From contig NZ_JAMXLX010000010.1 in NCBI RefSeq assembly GCF_024055605.1, positions 105,974 through 169,973 on the forward strand: 64,000 nt of DNA. Reading direction: 5' to 3'. Each line of letters starts with the position of its first letter. Positions within the stretch are counted from its first letter, which is position 1. This DNA comes from Ciceribacter sichuanensis (GTDB lineage Bacteria; Pseudomonadota; Alphaproteobacteria; Rhizobiales; Rhizobiaceae). Under the pieces are notes generated by a model. The model was not told where the DNA came from, searched no databases, and worked only from the letters and a program-made list of their open reading frames with translations. Positions 1 to 8,182 of this stretch are shown piece by piece. A program made the translations under genes and the position numbers.

Positions 1-35
1 TGAGTGGCGTTGCGCGTGTAAGGATTTCTGAAGCG

Positions 36-593
36 GTGATCGATGAAACCCCGGAAGAATGGGCTCGACTTTTGGACGCCGTCGCGTCTCGAGGCGATGT
101 TGCGGCGTTCGAGATTCTATTCCGGCATTTTGGCCCCAGGGTGAAAACCTACATGCTTCGCCAGACGAAAAATCTGCATATGGCAGAAGAGTTGATGCAG
201 GAGACGATGGTTACTGTTTGGAGGAAGGCCGCGCTTTACGATCCTGCGCGCGGCAATGTTTCCGCGTGGATCTTTACCATCGCCCGCAATCTCTTCATTT
301 CCGCCTGCCGCAAACAGAACCGGCCGGAATTCGACCCGAATGATCCGGCTTTCGTACCGGCTACAACCGAGCCGGCCGATGTCGGGCTGGCAAGCCGTCA
401 GGATGCGGAAACGCTTCATGCGGCTCTGCTCGACCTGCCGTCCGAACAGCGGGAGTTGGTGCAGCGCTCCTTTTTCGGGGATGTACCGCACAGCACTTTG
501 GCACAGGAGTTTGGCCTGCCTCTTGGCACGGTCAAATCCCGTATCCGCATGGCAATAGCCAAGCTGCGCAAGAGCATGGAGGATCGGCGATGA
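36..593 (+). CDS. rpoE: ECF sigma factor, RpoE/ECF11 type
   Basis: A 185-residue ECF sigma factor that directs RNA polymerase to stress promoters. Region 2 is visible at about residues 25-90, with the core around LMQETMVTVWRKA. Region 4 lies at about 125-180 and contains an HTH ending in GTVKSRIRMAIAKLRKSM. The start is a GTG at 36. The stop overlaps the next gene by 4 bp, and that gene encodes a ChrR-like zinc anti-sigma factor. This pairing is known for the alphaproteobacterial RpoE-ChrR system that responds to singlet oxygen; the stimulus here is inferred. The promoter lies mostly outside the window, so autoregulation cannot be checked. Confidence 0.9.
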   Translation: MIDETPEEWARLLDAVASRGDVAAFEILFRHFGPRVKTYMLRQTKNLHMAEELMQETMVTVWRKAALYDPARGNVSAWIFTIARNLFISACRKQNRPEFDPNDPAFVPATTEPADVGLASRQDAETLHAALLDLPSEQRELVQRSFFGDVPHSTLAQEFGLPLGTVKSRIRMAIAKLRKSMEDRR

Positions 594-1261
594 ACGTTCG
601 TCACCATGTAAGCGACGCCCTTCTATCGGCCTATGCGACCGGTGATCTGGCGGAGGGCTGGAGCCTTGCCGTCGCCACCCATCTGGCACTTTGTCCTGCT
701 TGCCGGAGCCGGCTTCGCGGATTTGAGATGATTGCGGGAGACCTGCTCGAGGCCCTGCCTGAAGCGTCTGATGATATGAGCACATCCTGGACAGAACTTA
801 CCCAGAGGCTTGCCGTGCAGGTGGATGCCATCGCTCCCGTGGCGCTGAAACCTGCTCCTGCGTCGGTTCCTGATGTGCCGGTGCTGCCTGAGCCCTTGCG
901 CTCTTATGTCGGGGCCGATGCACCCGCATTGAAATGGAAACCGCTCGGCCGCGGTGCCTATCAGGTGCCGATCCCAACCGGCGACGGCGTGACGAGCGTT
1001 CGCCTGTTGCGTATTCCCGCCGGCCGACCGGTGCCTGAACACAGTCACGGCGGCCGTGAGTTGACACTCGTGTTGGCCGGGAACTTTTCCGATGATCAGG
1101 GACGATTCAGCCGCGGCGATATAGAGGAAGCCGATGAAGAGCTGCAACATCAACCGATTGCCGGCGCGGGAGAAGATTGCATCTGTCTGGCCGTAACGGA
1201 TGCGCCCCTGCGGTTCAAAAGCCGTTTCCTACGGTTGATACAGCCTGTTCTCGGGATTTGA
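590..1261 (+). CDS. chrR: ChrR-family zinc-binding anti-sigma factor with cupin domain
   Basis: A 223-residue partner of the upstream sigma factor, translationally coupled through an ATGA overlap. The N-terminal anti-sigma domain has H6, H31, C35 and C38, the same numbering as the zinc ligands of Rhodobacter sphaeroides ChrR. The C-terminal cupin (about 110-215) has H151, H153, E157 and H187, which match the second metal site needed for the singlet-oxygen response. All eight ligands are present, so both the sigma-binding half and the sensing half look functional. The family role, sequestering RpoE until singlet oxygen or peroxide releases it, is established knowledge; the signal in this organism is inferred. 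Confidence 0.92.
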   Translation: MNVRHHVSDALLSAYATGDLAEGWSLAVATHLALCPACRSRLRGFEMIAGDLLEALPEASDDMSTSWTELTQRLAVQVDAIAPVALKPAPASVPDVPVLPEPLRSYVGADAPALKWKPLGRGAYQVPIPTGDGVTSVRLLRIPAGRPVPEHSHGGRELTLVLAGNFSDDQGRFSRGDIEEADEELQHQPIAGAGEDCICLAVTDAPLRFKSRFLRLIQPVLGI

Positions 1262-1271
1262 GGGACTTGCA

Positions 1272-1676
1272 ATGCCGACACCCTTGATCGCCTATCTGTC
1301 TGCAGCTGTCGTGTTCTTCGGCCTTGATTACATCTGGCTGAGTCGTGTCGCTATCGGTTTCTATCGATCTGAAATCGGTGATTTGCTGCGCGACAAACCC
1401 AACATGGCGGCGGCCGCAGCGTTCTACCTGTTCTACATCGGCGGCATCGTCTATTTCGCAGTCATTCCCGGCCTTCAGAAGGAGAGCCTCGCGGTCACAT
1501 GTTTCAATGGCGCGCTTCTCGGGCTTGTCGCCTATGGAACCTACGACGCCACCAATCTCGCTACGCTGAAGAACTGGACCCTCAACGTAAGTGTCGTGGA
1601 TGTTCTGTGGGGTGCGATCCTGACGGCGATCGCCGCTTCCTCCGGCTACCTCGTCTCCTCCTATTTCAAGGGTTGA
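1272..1676 (+). CDS. DUF2177 family membrane protein
   Basis: A 134-residue hydrophobic protein with about four transmembrane segments (roughly residues 5-25, 45-65, 75-95 and 105-130). It carries the DUF2177 features FGLDYIWL near the N-terminus and YGTYDATNLATLKNW in the second half. It starts 11 bp after the anti-sigma gene, so it is probably in the same operon and part of the sigma factor regulon. DUF2177 genes commonly accompany RpoE-ChrR loci. Its biochemical role is unknown. Confidence 0.85.
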   Translation: MPTPLIAYLSAAVVFFGLDYIWLSRVAIGFYRSEIGDLLRDKPNMAAAAAFYLFYIGGIVYFAVIPGLQKESLAVTCFNGALLGLVAYGTYDATNLATLKNWTLNVSVVDVLWGAILTAIAASSGYLVSSYFKG

Positions 1677-2099
1677 GCTGATATGCAGGGCGCCTGCCCT
1701 GCCGTGATCCGATCTTTCTCACTGGCGACCAGTTTCAGCGGCGGTGCCGCCGAATTTGGCTTTGCACATGTGCATGCCTGCATCGCCGAGCGCTTAGCGT
1801 TTCCGTTCTTGTGTATTATGGTGGTTGCAATCGCGGTCAATGACACTGATTAGAACCTTTTCAGTCAGCACAGGCGCTGCCCGGAATTGATTGGTCTCCA
1901 CCTAAACCCTGCCAGGTTACGATCCGTATCAGGTTAAATCCGGCATCTATGCCAAAGCCGGGCAGAAATTCCAGTTATCCCCGATGCGCAGATTTCCCGA
2001 GCCAGTTCTGTTTTTTCTTGCCGTTACGCGGCGGCCAACACGAATTGACTGGCCATCACCGCCCAATCGTGCGCAGGATGATTTTTAAGGGAAACATCC
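1677..2099. other. Intergenic stretch, no gene seen
   Basis: No convincing coding frame. A perfect 7-bp stem (GCAGGGC, loop GCCT, GCCCTGC) at 1685-1702 lies just after the DUF2177 stop and may end that operon, but no T-run follows. The downstream part presumably carries the promoter of the small secreted protein at 2100; no box was recognised with confidence. Confidence 0.4.
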
Positions 2100-2486
2100 A
2101 TGCGAACCTCACTGCTGTCTTTGGGACTTCTCTTGCTGATGGCGCCGGGTGCGTTCGCCAAGGAGCCATTTACCGAAATCTTCCTGTCCACGGACAAGAT
2201 TTCTCATGAAGTCGCTGGCACCATTACCCACGACACCACCCGTTCGTTTGTTTACCGATCAGCTGCGGACGGTGATATCACCGTCAAGGTTGCCGCAGAA
2301 AACGCCATCTGCGGCTTCGAAATAAAACGTAGTTCTGCTCCCGGGTTCCAGCCCGACATCAGCTCCTTTCCTGCATCCCGTGTCTTCAGCGCGAAAAGAG
2401 GAGAGACGTTCATACTCTCATTCTTCCAGTCCCGGACCGCATGGACCGAAAAAAAGGAATGTCTGTACTCGCTCTCCATCAGTTAA
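2100..2486 (+). CDS. Small secreted hypothetical protein
   Basis: A 128-residue protein with a clear Sec signal peptide: a hydrophobic core of Leu residues, then APGAFA before a likely cleavage at residue 20/21. The mature part is about 108 residues, mostly polar, with two cysteines (in AICGFEIKR and near the C-terminus in KKECLYS) that could form a periplasmic disulfide. The start is supported by AAGGGAAA about 8 bp upstream. No known domain was recognised. It appears monocistronic. A periplasmic binding or protective function is only a guess. Confidence 0.7.
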   Translation: MRTSLLSLGLLLLMAPGAFAKEPFTEIFLSTDKISHEVAGTITHDTTRSFVYRSAADGDITVKVAAENAICGFEIKRSSAPGFQPDISSFPASRVFSAKRGETFILSFFQSRTAWTEKKECLYSLSIS

Positions 2487-2797
2487 GTCGCGGTGATCTG
2501 CTCACGCGGTTCGAGCGCGATGTTTGTCGCAGCCGATGGAACTTGGCGATGACCATTGCAGGTGGTCTCATTCTTGGCAAAGGGTGTGGTCGCAGAAAAT
2601 TTTCACTGCCCGCGATGGACGGTGGAAGGCAACGTATTCGTTTCTCCGCGGCCTATCATGGCCTGCGTGCGATTTATGCTCTCGATCATTCCGAGAGTGG
2701 GGCTGGAACACCCCGTTAGGTATTCGCCTGACGCCACGCGGGGGAATTCCACCCCCGGCCGGCCCCCCGGATGTCGGCTGTCTTCATCCAGGTGAAA
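2487..2797. other. Intergenic stretch, no gene seen
   Basis: No frame here has a plausible start and protein-like composition. The stretch separates the secreted-protein gene from the convergent cold-shock gene. It has a GC-rich patch with several C/G runs near 2740-2775. Apart from the csp terminator at its right edge, nothing can be named. Confidence 0.35.
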
Positions 2798-2825
2798 AAT
2801 GCGCCCCTAGCAGAGCGGGCGCATT
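2798..2825 (-). terminator. Rho-independent terminator of the cold-shock gene
   Basis: A perfect 9-bp stem (AATGCGCCC and GGGCGCATT) with a 10-nt loop. On the minus strand it is followed by a short T-run. It lies 11 bp past the csp stop codon. Confidence 0.8.
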
Positions 2826-2835
2826 CAGGTCGTGA

Positions 2836-3039
2836 TCAAGCAGATCTTACGTTTTCCGCTTTTGACTTACCCGTTTTGCGGTCCTGCCCGATTTCATAGC
2901 TGACCTTTTGGCCATCGCGAAGCGATCCACCGTCTGCCAGCGCCGAAACATGCACGAAAACGTCCGGGCCGCCGCTATCGGGTGTGATGAAGCCAAAGCC
3001 CTTGTCCTGATTGAAAAACTTAACCGTACCCGTTGCCAT
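2836..3039 (-). CDS. cspA: Cold-shock protein, CspA family
   Basis: A 67-residue single cold-shock domain protein, the usual family length. RNP1 (KGFGFITP, residues 13-20) and RNP2 (VFVHVSAL) are intact, so nucleic acid binding as an RNA chaperone is expected. The start follows GAGGATGCA. It is a lone gene with its own terminator. A leader of unknown length lies above 3040; csp leaders in other bacteria are often cold-responsive, which cannot be tested here. Which paralogue of the family this is cannot be decided from sequence alone. Confidence 0.93.
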   Translation of the reverse strand: MATGTVKFFNQDKGFGFITPDSGGPDVFVHVSALADGGSLRDGQKVSYEIGQDRKTGKSKAENVRSA

Positions 3040-3503
3040 TGCATCCTCATGATTTAGGCGGCGTGTTTGCCGCTGGCCGGAAGTTTATTGACCGGCAGCT
3101 ATTTGTGCAACTTCGCGATTGAGAGGTTTTGGCAATGGTCACGGATGGGAGGCTATATTTGGAAGAAAAGCGGACATCTTATCTGCCTGCGCGAGCATGA
3201 TCAGCCGGTCTTGCAGGCGCAAGAGCCTCCTTGATGCTGAAGTCATGCTGGATACAAACATCCACATTTTCACGGTGGAAAACCGACCGCAGCAAGTGCG
3301 CGCGGTCCTCGGTTCAGGGTGAGCACGACCAAGGGATAGGATTCGGATCCACCCGTATGATTGAGACCGCAGGCGTCCGGCGGCACATTTCTCCCCGGAG
3401 CAGGCGTTCAGTTTACTCCGCAACGACCAGCATCGAAGCGCCAGCGACCCTTTCTGCAGGGCGCGAAACGGCGCTGCCGAACACAGACCGAAGGAACGAG
3501 ACA
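3040..3503. other. Divergent intergenic region, csp leader and upstream region of 3504
   Basis: About 460 bp between two divergently transcribed genes. A small hairpin (GCGGC, loop, GCCGC) at 3059-3074 lies in the likely csp leader. Open frames cross the right part, including an in-frame extension of the next gene back to 3231. None has a better start than the ATG at 3504, and their composition is not protein-like. Confidence 0.4.
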
Positions 3504-4055
3504 ATGAATGTTGTAACCGACAAGCTTCTTTCCCAATCCGCGTATTCTCACGATATCGACATTCCCTTCGAACAGGTCGATATCGCCGATTGGCTGTTCA
3601 ACTTGCCTGAGGCCGAGTATCAGCGTTGCTGCCCGCCTGATCATATCGCTTGCGGCGCAACTTTCACGGATGACGGCCGCAAGATGTCGATCAACGTGGA
3701 GAAGATCGGCACCGGTCTCGTCATCCAGCACTATGTTGCAGAAGAGGCGACGCCCTCTTATTGCCGTATGAACTCGATCTCCGACGTCTTTACCCCGACG
3801 GGCGATCGCACGCAGGTCAATGTGATCTGGGAATTGATCGCTGAACCGATCGAAGGCAACCGCACCCGCTACACCAACCGTGTCACCTGCCATCCGACGG
3901 ATGTGTTTCTGGCCTTCATCGAGCAGCATGGCCAGACATTCGAACAGGCCGCAGCAGCACGTCAGGCAGCCGGCGGCGACCATAACCACCGCGAAACTCC
4001 GCTTTTTGCAGAAAGCATTGCCCGCAAGGCCCGGGCTAAGGCGGCGGTCAAGTGA
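3504..4055 (+). CDS. Uncharacterised protein, possibly SRPBCC-like
   Basis: A 183-residue soluble protein. The ATG at 3504 is chosen over an in-frame start 273 bp upstream because AAGGAACGAG precedes it and the upstream part is low quality. The middle (about 50-140) alternates short strands with a final helix (DVFLAFIEQHGQTFEQAAAA), which resembles an SRPBCC/START-like lipid- or ligand-binding fold; this is a weak inference. No catalytic motif is visible. It overlaps the following quinone oxidoreductase by 4 bp, so the two are translationally coupled and probably act on the same compound. Confidence 0.6.
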   Translation: MNVVTDKLLSQSAYSHDIDIPFEQVDIADWLFNLPEAEYQRCCPPDHIACGATFTDDGRKMSINVEKIGTGLVIQHYVAEEATPSYCRMNSISDVFTPTGDRTQVNVIWELIAEPIEGNRTRYTNRVTCHPTDVFLAFIEQHGQTFEQAAAARQAAGGDHNHRETPLFAESIARKARAKAAVK

Positions 4056-5059
4056 AGGCGGTCGTCTACGATCAATTTGGCACGGCGGATGTTCTCCGCC
4101 TTGCCAATGTTCCGCAGCCGGAACCGCGCCCGGGAGACCTCCTTGTCAGGGTCAGGGCACTGGGTGTCAACCGCGCCGATATTCTCCAGCGTCAAGGCTA
4201 CTACGGCACGCAAACCTATGGGGAAAGTGCACTGCTGGGATTGGAGTTGTCCGGCGAAGTCGTGGCAGTCGGATCCGATGTCGTCGATATGCAGCCTGGC
4301 GATCGCGTCATGGCCATCGTTGGCGGTGGAGCCTATGCGGAATATGCGCGCGTTGATCGCGGCATGGCGGTGGCAATTCCTGAAGGCCTCGATTTCATTG
4401 GCGCCGCTGCCGTGATGGAATCCTTCGTCACGGCCTGGGAAGCGCTTGTTCATCTGGGTGAAATAGCGCCCGGCGACAGCATTCTCGTCCACGCAGCCGC
4501 AGGCGGCATCGGATCAGCGGCAGTCCAGATCGGCAAGGCTTTGGGCGCAAGGGTCTTTGCCACGGCTTCATCGGCTCGCCGAGCTGAGGTTGAGGCGCTT
4601 GGTGCGGAAGTCGTGTTCGACTACCGCGCGGAAGATTTCGAGCAGGGCATTCGCGAACAGACGAGTGGCAGCGGCGTTGACGTCATCGTCGACTTTCTGG
4701 GCGGTGACTATCTCGGGCGTAATCTGCGCAGTCTCCGGCCCGGTGGTCGGCTCGTGCAGGTCGGGCTGCTCAGCGGTCATGAGGATACAAGGATTCCCCT
4801 CGGACTCCTGTTGCACAACCATCTCCGTCTCATAGGCACCGTCATGAAATCACGGAGCGTCGACGAGAAGCGAGCAATGGTTCGCCGCTTCACCGAAAAT
4901 GGGTTGCCGATGCTGGCGGATGGTCGCCTGAGGCCTGTAGTCGGGCAGACCTATCCATTATCCGAAGCGGCGCAGGCGCATCGTTCCATGGAAGCCGGGG
5001 GAGGCTTCGGCAAGATCGTTCTGACAATCGACGACGTCCGGCTTGGTGCAGAGACCTAG
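4052..5059 (+). CDS. NADPH:quinone oxidoreductase, zeta-crystallin/PIG3 type
   Basis: A 335-residue medium-chain dehydrogenase/reductase without structural-zinc cysteines. The N-terminal GroES-like half carries GVNRADILQRQGYY, typical of PIG3/TP53I3-type quinone reductases. The Rossmann half begins at VHAAAGGIGSAAVQIGKALG (about residues 150-169). It starts at a GTG inside the previous stop. The family uses NADPH to reduce quinones or enals; the physiological substrate here is unknown. The coupled SRPBCC-like partner suggests a specific pathway, not general detoxification. Confidence 0.85.
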   Translation: MKAVVYDQFGTADVLRLANVPQPEPRPGDLLVRVRALGVNRADILQRQGYYGTQTYGESALLGLELSGEVVAVGSDVVDMQPGDRVMAIVGGGAYAEYARVDRGMAVAIPEGLDFIGAAAVMESFVTAWEALVHLGEIAPGDSILVHAAAGGIGSAAVQIGKALGARVFATASSARRAEVEALGAEVVFDYRAEDFEQGIREQTSGSGVDVIVDFLGGDYLGRNLRSLRPGGRLVQVGLLSGHEDTRIPLGLLLHNHLRLIGTVMKSRSVDEKRAMVRRFTENGLPMLADGRLRPVVGQTYPLSEAAQAHRSMEAGGGFGKIVLTIDDVRLGAET

Positions 5060-5185
5060 TCTAAACGTCGAATTCGATCTGGCTTGACAAAAGTGAACTT
5101 GTAGTCATTTTTAAATTGTCTCTCTGCGGGTAAGCCCTTTGTCATGCGACATATCGGCGCTCTCGCCATCACCGAGGTCAATCAA

Positions 5186-7648
5186 ATGACAACATCTTCG
5201 CAGCGCCCGACGGGGCTTGTGGTGAGGCTCTTTGCCGTCATCCTGGTCCTGATCGGTGCGGCTTACGCCTATGGAGGCGCGCAACTCGCGTCTCTCGGCG
5301 GTTCTCCCTACTTTATCATCACCGGCATCGCCGTCGTCGTCTCCGCTATCCTGGTCTGGCGGGGCAGCGCCTGGGGCGGCTGGGTGTATGCCGCCATGCT
5401 TGCCTACACATGGGTATGGGCGGTGAAGGAGGCAGGGGTAGACTTCTGGACCTTGCTGCCGCGACTGTCCGGGCCCTTCCTGTTCAGCCTGTTCTTCCTC
5501 ACTCCGGCCTATAAGCGCAGCATCGTTTCCGGCCCCCGTCCTGCAGGTTTCCGTCGTGGCATCGCGGCAGTTTTCGCGCTTTCCATCCTTGGTCTTTTCG
5601 GCTGGGGCTTGGTGAAGGGCGACATTCATGAGACGACCGCCACGCATGCGCTGCCGGAAGCCGTGGACACCTACGCATCCGCCGCGCCGGAAGGCGAGTG
5701 GCACTATTACGGTAACGACCAGCACGGCACGCGCTTTTCGCCGCTGACGCAGCTTAACCCGGAAAATGTCGACAAGTTGCAGGTCGCATGGACCTATCGC
5801 ACGGGCGATTATCCGCCGCCGGAAGGCCCGAACCGCCGGTTCGAAGTGACGCCGCTGAAGGTCGGTGACAGCTTGTTCTTCTGCACGCCGCGCAATGATA
5901 TCGTCGCGCTCGATGCGGAAACCGGCAAGGAACGCTGGCGCTTCAATGCCAAGGTGAACCTCCGGGGCGTGACCGGCTCGGCCGCCTGCCGTGGCGTCGC
6001 CTATTATGAGGCTCCGGTTTCCGAACCGGATCAGGGCACGGATACCGCACAGAACAGCGCCGGTCACGCCCTCTGCACCCGTCGTATCATCGGCCCGACC
6101 GTCGATGCCCGCCTGCTCGCCGTCGATGCAGAAACTGGCGAAGCCTGCACCGGCTTTGGCGAGAACGGTCAGGTCGACCTCAAGAAGGGTCTCGGCGAGG
6201 TCATTTCCGGTTATTCCTACGTTTCGTCCGCACCGCAGATCGTCCGCGGCAAGGTGGTCATCGGCGGCTGGATTTCCGACGGCCAGTCGGTCAACGAACC
6301 TTCGGGCGTGATCCGTGCCTTCGACGCCAGGACCGGCGCATTCACCTGGGCCTTCGACATGGGCCGCGACACCTATCACGGCGAGCCGGAACCGGGCGAG
6401 GAATACACGCGCGGCACACCGAATTCCTGGGCGCCGATTTCCGCCGACGATGAACTGGGTCTCGTCTACATGCCCACCGGCAATGCGACGCCGGACTACT
6501 GGGGTGGCCATCGCCGGGACTTCGACAATAAATATTCCGGCTCGGTCGTGGCGCTTGACGCCGAAACCGGTGCCGTACGTTGGTCCTTCCAGACCATTCA
6601 TTACGATGTCTGGGACATGGATGTCGGCTCCCAGCCGAGTCTGATCGATCTCAAGGTCAACGGCGAAACGGTGCCAGCCCTCGTGCAGCTTACCAAGCGC
6701 GGCCAGAACTTCGTTCTCGACCGCCGCACCGGCAAGCCGGTCTATGAGGTCAAGGAACTACCGGTGCCGCAGGGTGGCGCGGAAGCGGAGCGGCTCTCGA
6801 AGACGCAGCCCTTCTCGGTCGAAATGCCGGAATTCTCCGGCGTCGACCCGCAGAAGGTGACCGGCATCGATGAAACCGACATGTGGGGCGCCACGCCCTT
6901 CGACATGATGTGGTGCCGCATCCAGTACAGGAAGGCCCGCTGGGAAGGTCCGCTGACCCCGCCTGGCGAAGACCCGATCGTCTTCTTCCCCGGCTCGCTC
7001 GGCGGCAACAACTGGGGCTCCGGCTCCTACGACCCGGAGCGCAAGATCCTCGTCGCCAACTGGAACCGCGTGCCGATGTACCTGCGCCTCATTCCGCGCC
7101 CGGAAGCGGACAAGATGGGTCTCAAGGCGGCTGACGGCTCGCCTGGCACCAGCGTCGGCGGCAATGTTCCGCAGATGGGTGTGCCCTATGCGGCGGGTCT
7201 TGCCCCGTTCATGTCGCCGCTCGGCGCACCTTGTCTCGCGCCGCCCTATGGCATGGTGACCGCAATCGACCTGACGACCAAGAAGGTCATCTGGTCGAAG
7301 CGCTCCGGCACGGCGGAGGACAGCGGCATCACCATCGGAAAGACGAAGATCAAGGCCAGCTTGCCGATCAAGATGGGGATTCCGGGTCTCGGCGGCACCA
7401 TCACCACCAAGTCCGGCCTCGTCTTCGTTGCGGCCTCAGGCGAACAGTCACTTCGTGCGATGAACCTCGCCACCGGCGATATCCTCTGGAAGGACCGGTT
7501 GCCGGCAGGCGGCAACGCCACGCCAATGACCTATCTCTCCAACGAAAGCGGACGCCAGTTCGTGGTCATCGCCGCCGGCGGACACAACCTGATGCAGACG
7601 CAGCCCGGCGACTATCTCGTCGCCTATGCATTGCCGAAGGCGAACTGA
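5186..7648 (+). CDS. gcd: Membrane-bound PQQ-dependent dehydrogenase, glucose/quinate/shikimate family
   Basis: An 820-residue quinoprotein. Four to five transmembrane helices fill the first about 140 residues; the rest is a periplasmic eight-bladed PQQ propeller. HYDVWDMDVGSQ (near 6601) supplies the catalytic Asp, and TKRGQNFVLDRRTG (near 6690) supplies the PQQ-contacting Lys, both as in E. coli glucose dehydrogenase. The start at 5186 is preferred over the in-frame ATG at 5144 because GAGG lies 9-13 bp upstream. It oxidises aldoses or quinate/shikimate in the periplasm and passes electrons to ubiquinone. Glucose versus quinate cannot be decided by eye. No PQQ biosynthesis genes are in the window. 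Confidence 0.93.
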   Translation: MTTSSQRPTGLVVRLFAVILVLIGAAYAYGGAQLASLGGSPYFIITGIAVVVSAILVWRGSAWGGWVYAAMLAYTWVWAVKEAGVDFWTLLPRLSGPFLFSLFFLTPAYKRSIVSGPRPAGFRRGIAAVFALSILGLFGWGLVKGDIHETTATHALPEAVDTYASAAPEGEWHYYGNDQHGTRFSPLTQLNPENVDKLQVAWTYRTGDYPPPEGPNRRFEVTPLKVGDSLFFCTPRNDIVALDAETGKERWRFNAKVNLRGVTGSAACRGVAYYEAPVSEPDQGTDTAQNSAGHALCTRRIIGPTVDARLLAVDAETGEACTGFGENGQVDLKKGLGEVISGYSYVSSAPQIVRGKVVIGGWISDGQSVNEPSGVIRAFDARTGAFTWAFDMGRDTYHGEPEPGEEYTRGTPNSWAPISADDELGLVYMPTGNATPDYWGGHRRDFDNKYSGSVVALDAETGAVRWSFQTIHYDVWDMDVGSQPSLIDLKVNGETVPALVQLTKRGQNFVLDRRTGKPVYEVKELPVPQGGAEAERLSKTQPFSVEMPEFSGVDPQKVTGIDETDMWGATPFDMMWCRIQYRKARWEGPLTPPGEDPIVFFPGSLGGNNWGSGSYDPERKILVANWNRVPMYLRLIPRPEADKMGLKAADGSPGTSVGGNVPQMGVPYAAGLAPFMSPLGAPCLAPPYGMVTAIDLTTKKVIWSKRSGTAEDSGITIGKTKIKASLPIKMGIPGLGGTITTKSGLVFVAASGEQSLRAMNLATGDILWKDRLPAGGNATPMTYLSNESGRQFVVIAAGGHNLMQTQPGDYLVAYALPKAN

Positions 7649-7667
7649 TCGCGATCCGGCATGACAG

Positions 7668-7704
7668 AAACCCCGCCCCCGGGATCTCTCGGGGGCGGGG
7701 TTTT
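7668..7704 (+). terminator. Strong rho-independent terminator after gcd
   Basis: A stem of at least 12 bp rich in G/C (CCCCGCCCCCG with CGGGGGCGGGG), with A residues before and TTTT after. The flanking A and T runs make it usable in both directions. It ends the gcd transcript 19 bp after the stop. Confidence 0.92.
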
Positions 7705-7772
7705 GCGTGTGGAGAACGTCCTTCGATCGCGCGCCGAAACGTGGCGTCATCTCTCCGGTATCAGTGACGGCC

Positions 7773-8027
7773 TCAGAGTGACCCGCGCAGGCGGCCGAGG
7801 AGAAGAAAAGCGGCGAGAACACCGACCATGTAGACAATATAGGGAACGGTGATCGTCGAATGGCGAAGCGCCCATGTCTGTTCGTAAAGCGGATAAAGCG
7901 GACTGGCCATGGTTGCGCCCATGGTCCCGGCTGCCAATGCGAGGGCCACAAGCATGAATGGCACCCACGATACGGGGTGACTGTGGGTCACGAGGGCCTC
8001 GTATTGGAAAAGGAAAGCCTTCCACAT
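7773..8027 (-). pseudogene. Truncated N-terminal fragment of an MFS efflux transporter
   Basis: About 84 residues remain. The segment MGATMASPLYPLYEQTWAL, followed by a second hydrophobic span ending LLLGRL, is the start of a drug-efflux type major facilitator protein (TM1, periplasmic loop, TM2). A stop follows where the SDRFGR-like loop motif should be, and no later MFS segment is found in any frame downstream. A full protein would be about 400 residues. The fragment faces an intact TetR gene across a perfect operator, the usual layout of a repressor and its pump. It is read as a decayed pump gene. Confidence 0.7.
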
Positions 8028-8113
8028 CTGGTCAAGGAAGGAAGGGCTTCGTAAAGTGTGACAGGGGGAGGATTGGCTCCACGCCGGGGGCGACGTAGAT
8101 CTGTACCGGAACA

Positions 8114-8145
8114 GATCTAAAATGATCATTTGGTCATTTTAGATC
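8114..8145. promoter_or_regulatory. Inverted-repeat operator, likely for the TetR protein
   Basis: Perfect 12-bp arms GATCTAAAATGA and TCATTTTAGATC, separated by 8 bp. The site sits in the divergent region between the MFS fragment and the tetR gene, 38 bp before the tetR start. Size and position fit a TetR-family operator that controls both directions. Confidence 0.75.
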
Positions 8146-8182
8146 AAGCCAATTCCTGCAATTGCAATTTCGAGGAATATTG

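Noticed and set aside
1..35. End of an upstream gene at the left edge
   Set aside because: The first three bases could be a stop codon, but there is no upstream sequence to support a gene.
3231..3503. N-terminal extension of the gene at 3504
   Set aside because: The ATG at 3504 has a good ribosome site, and the upstream in-frame residues look like translated intergenic DNA.
5111..6601. Long minus-strand open frame of 496 codons opposite gcd
   Set aside because: It lies wholly against the clearly conserved PQQ dehydrogenase; its Arg/Gly/Ala-rich composition is a shadow of high-GC coding on the other strand.
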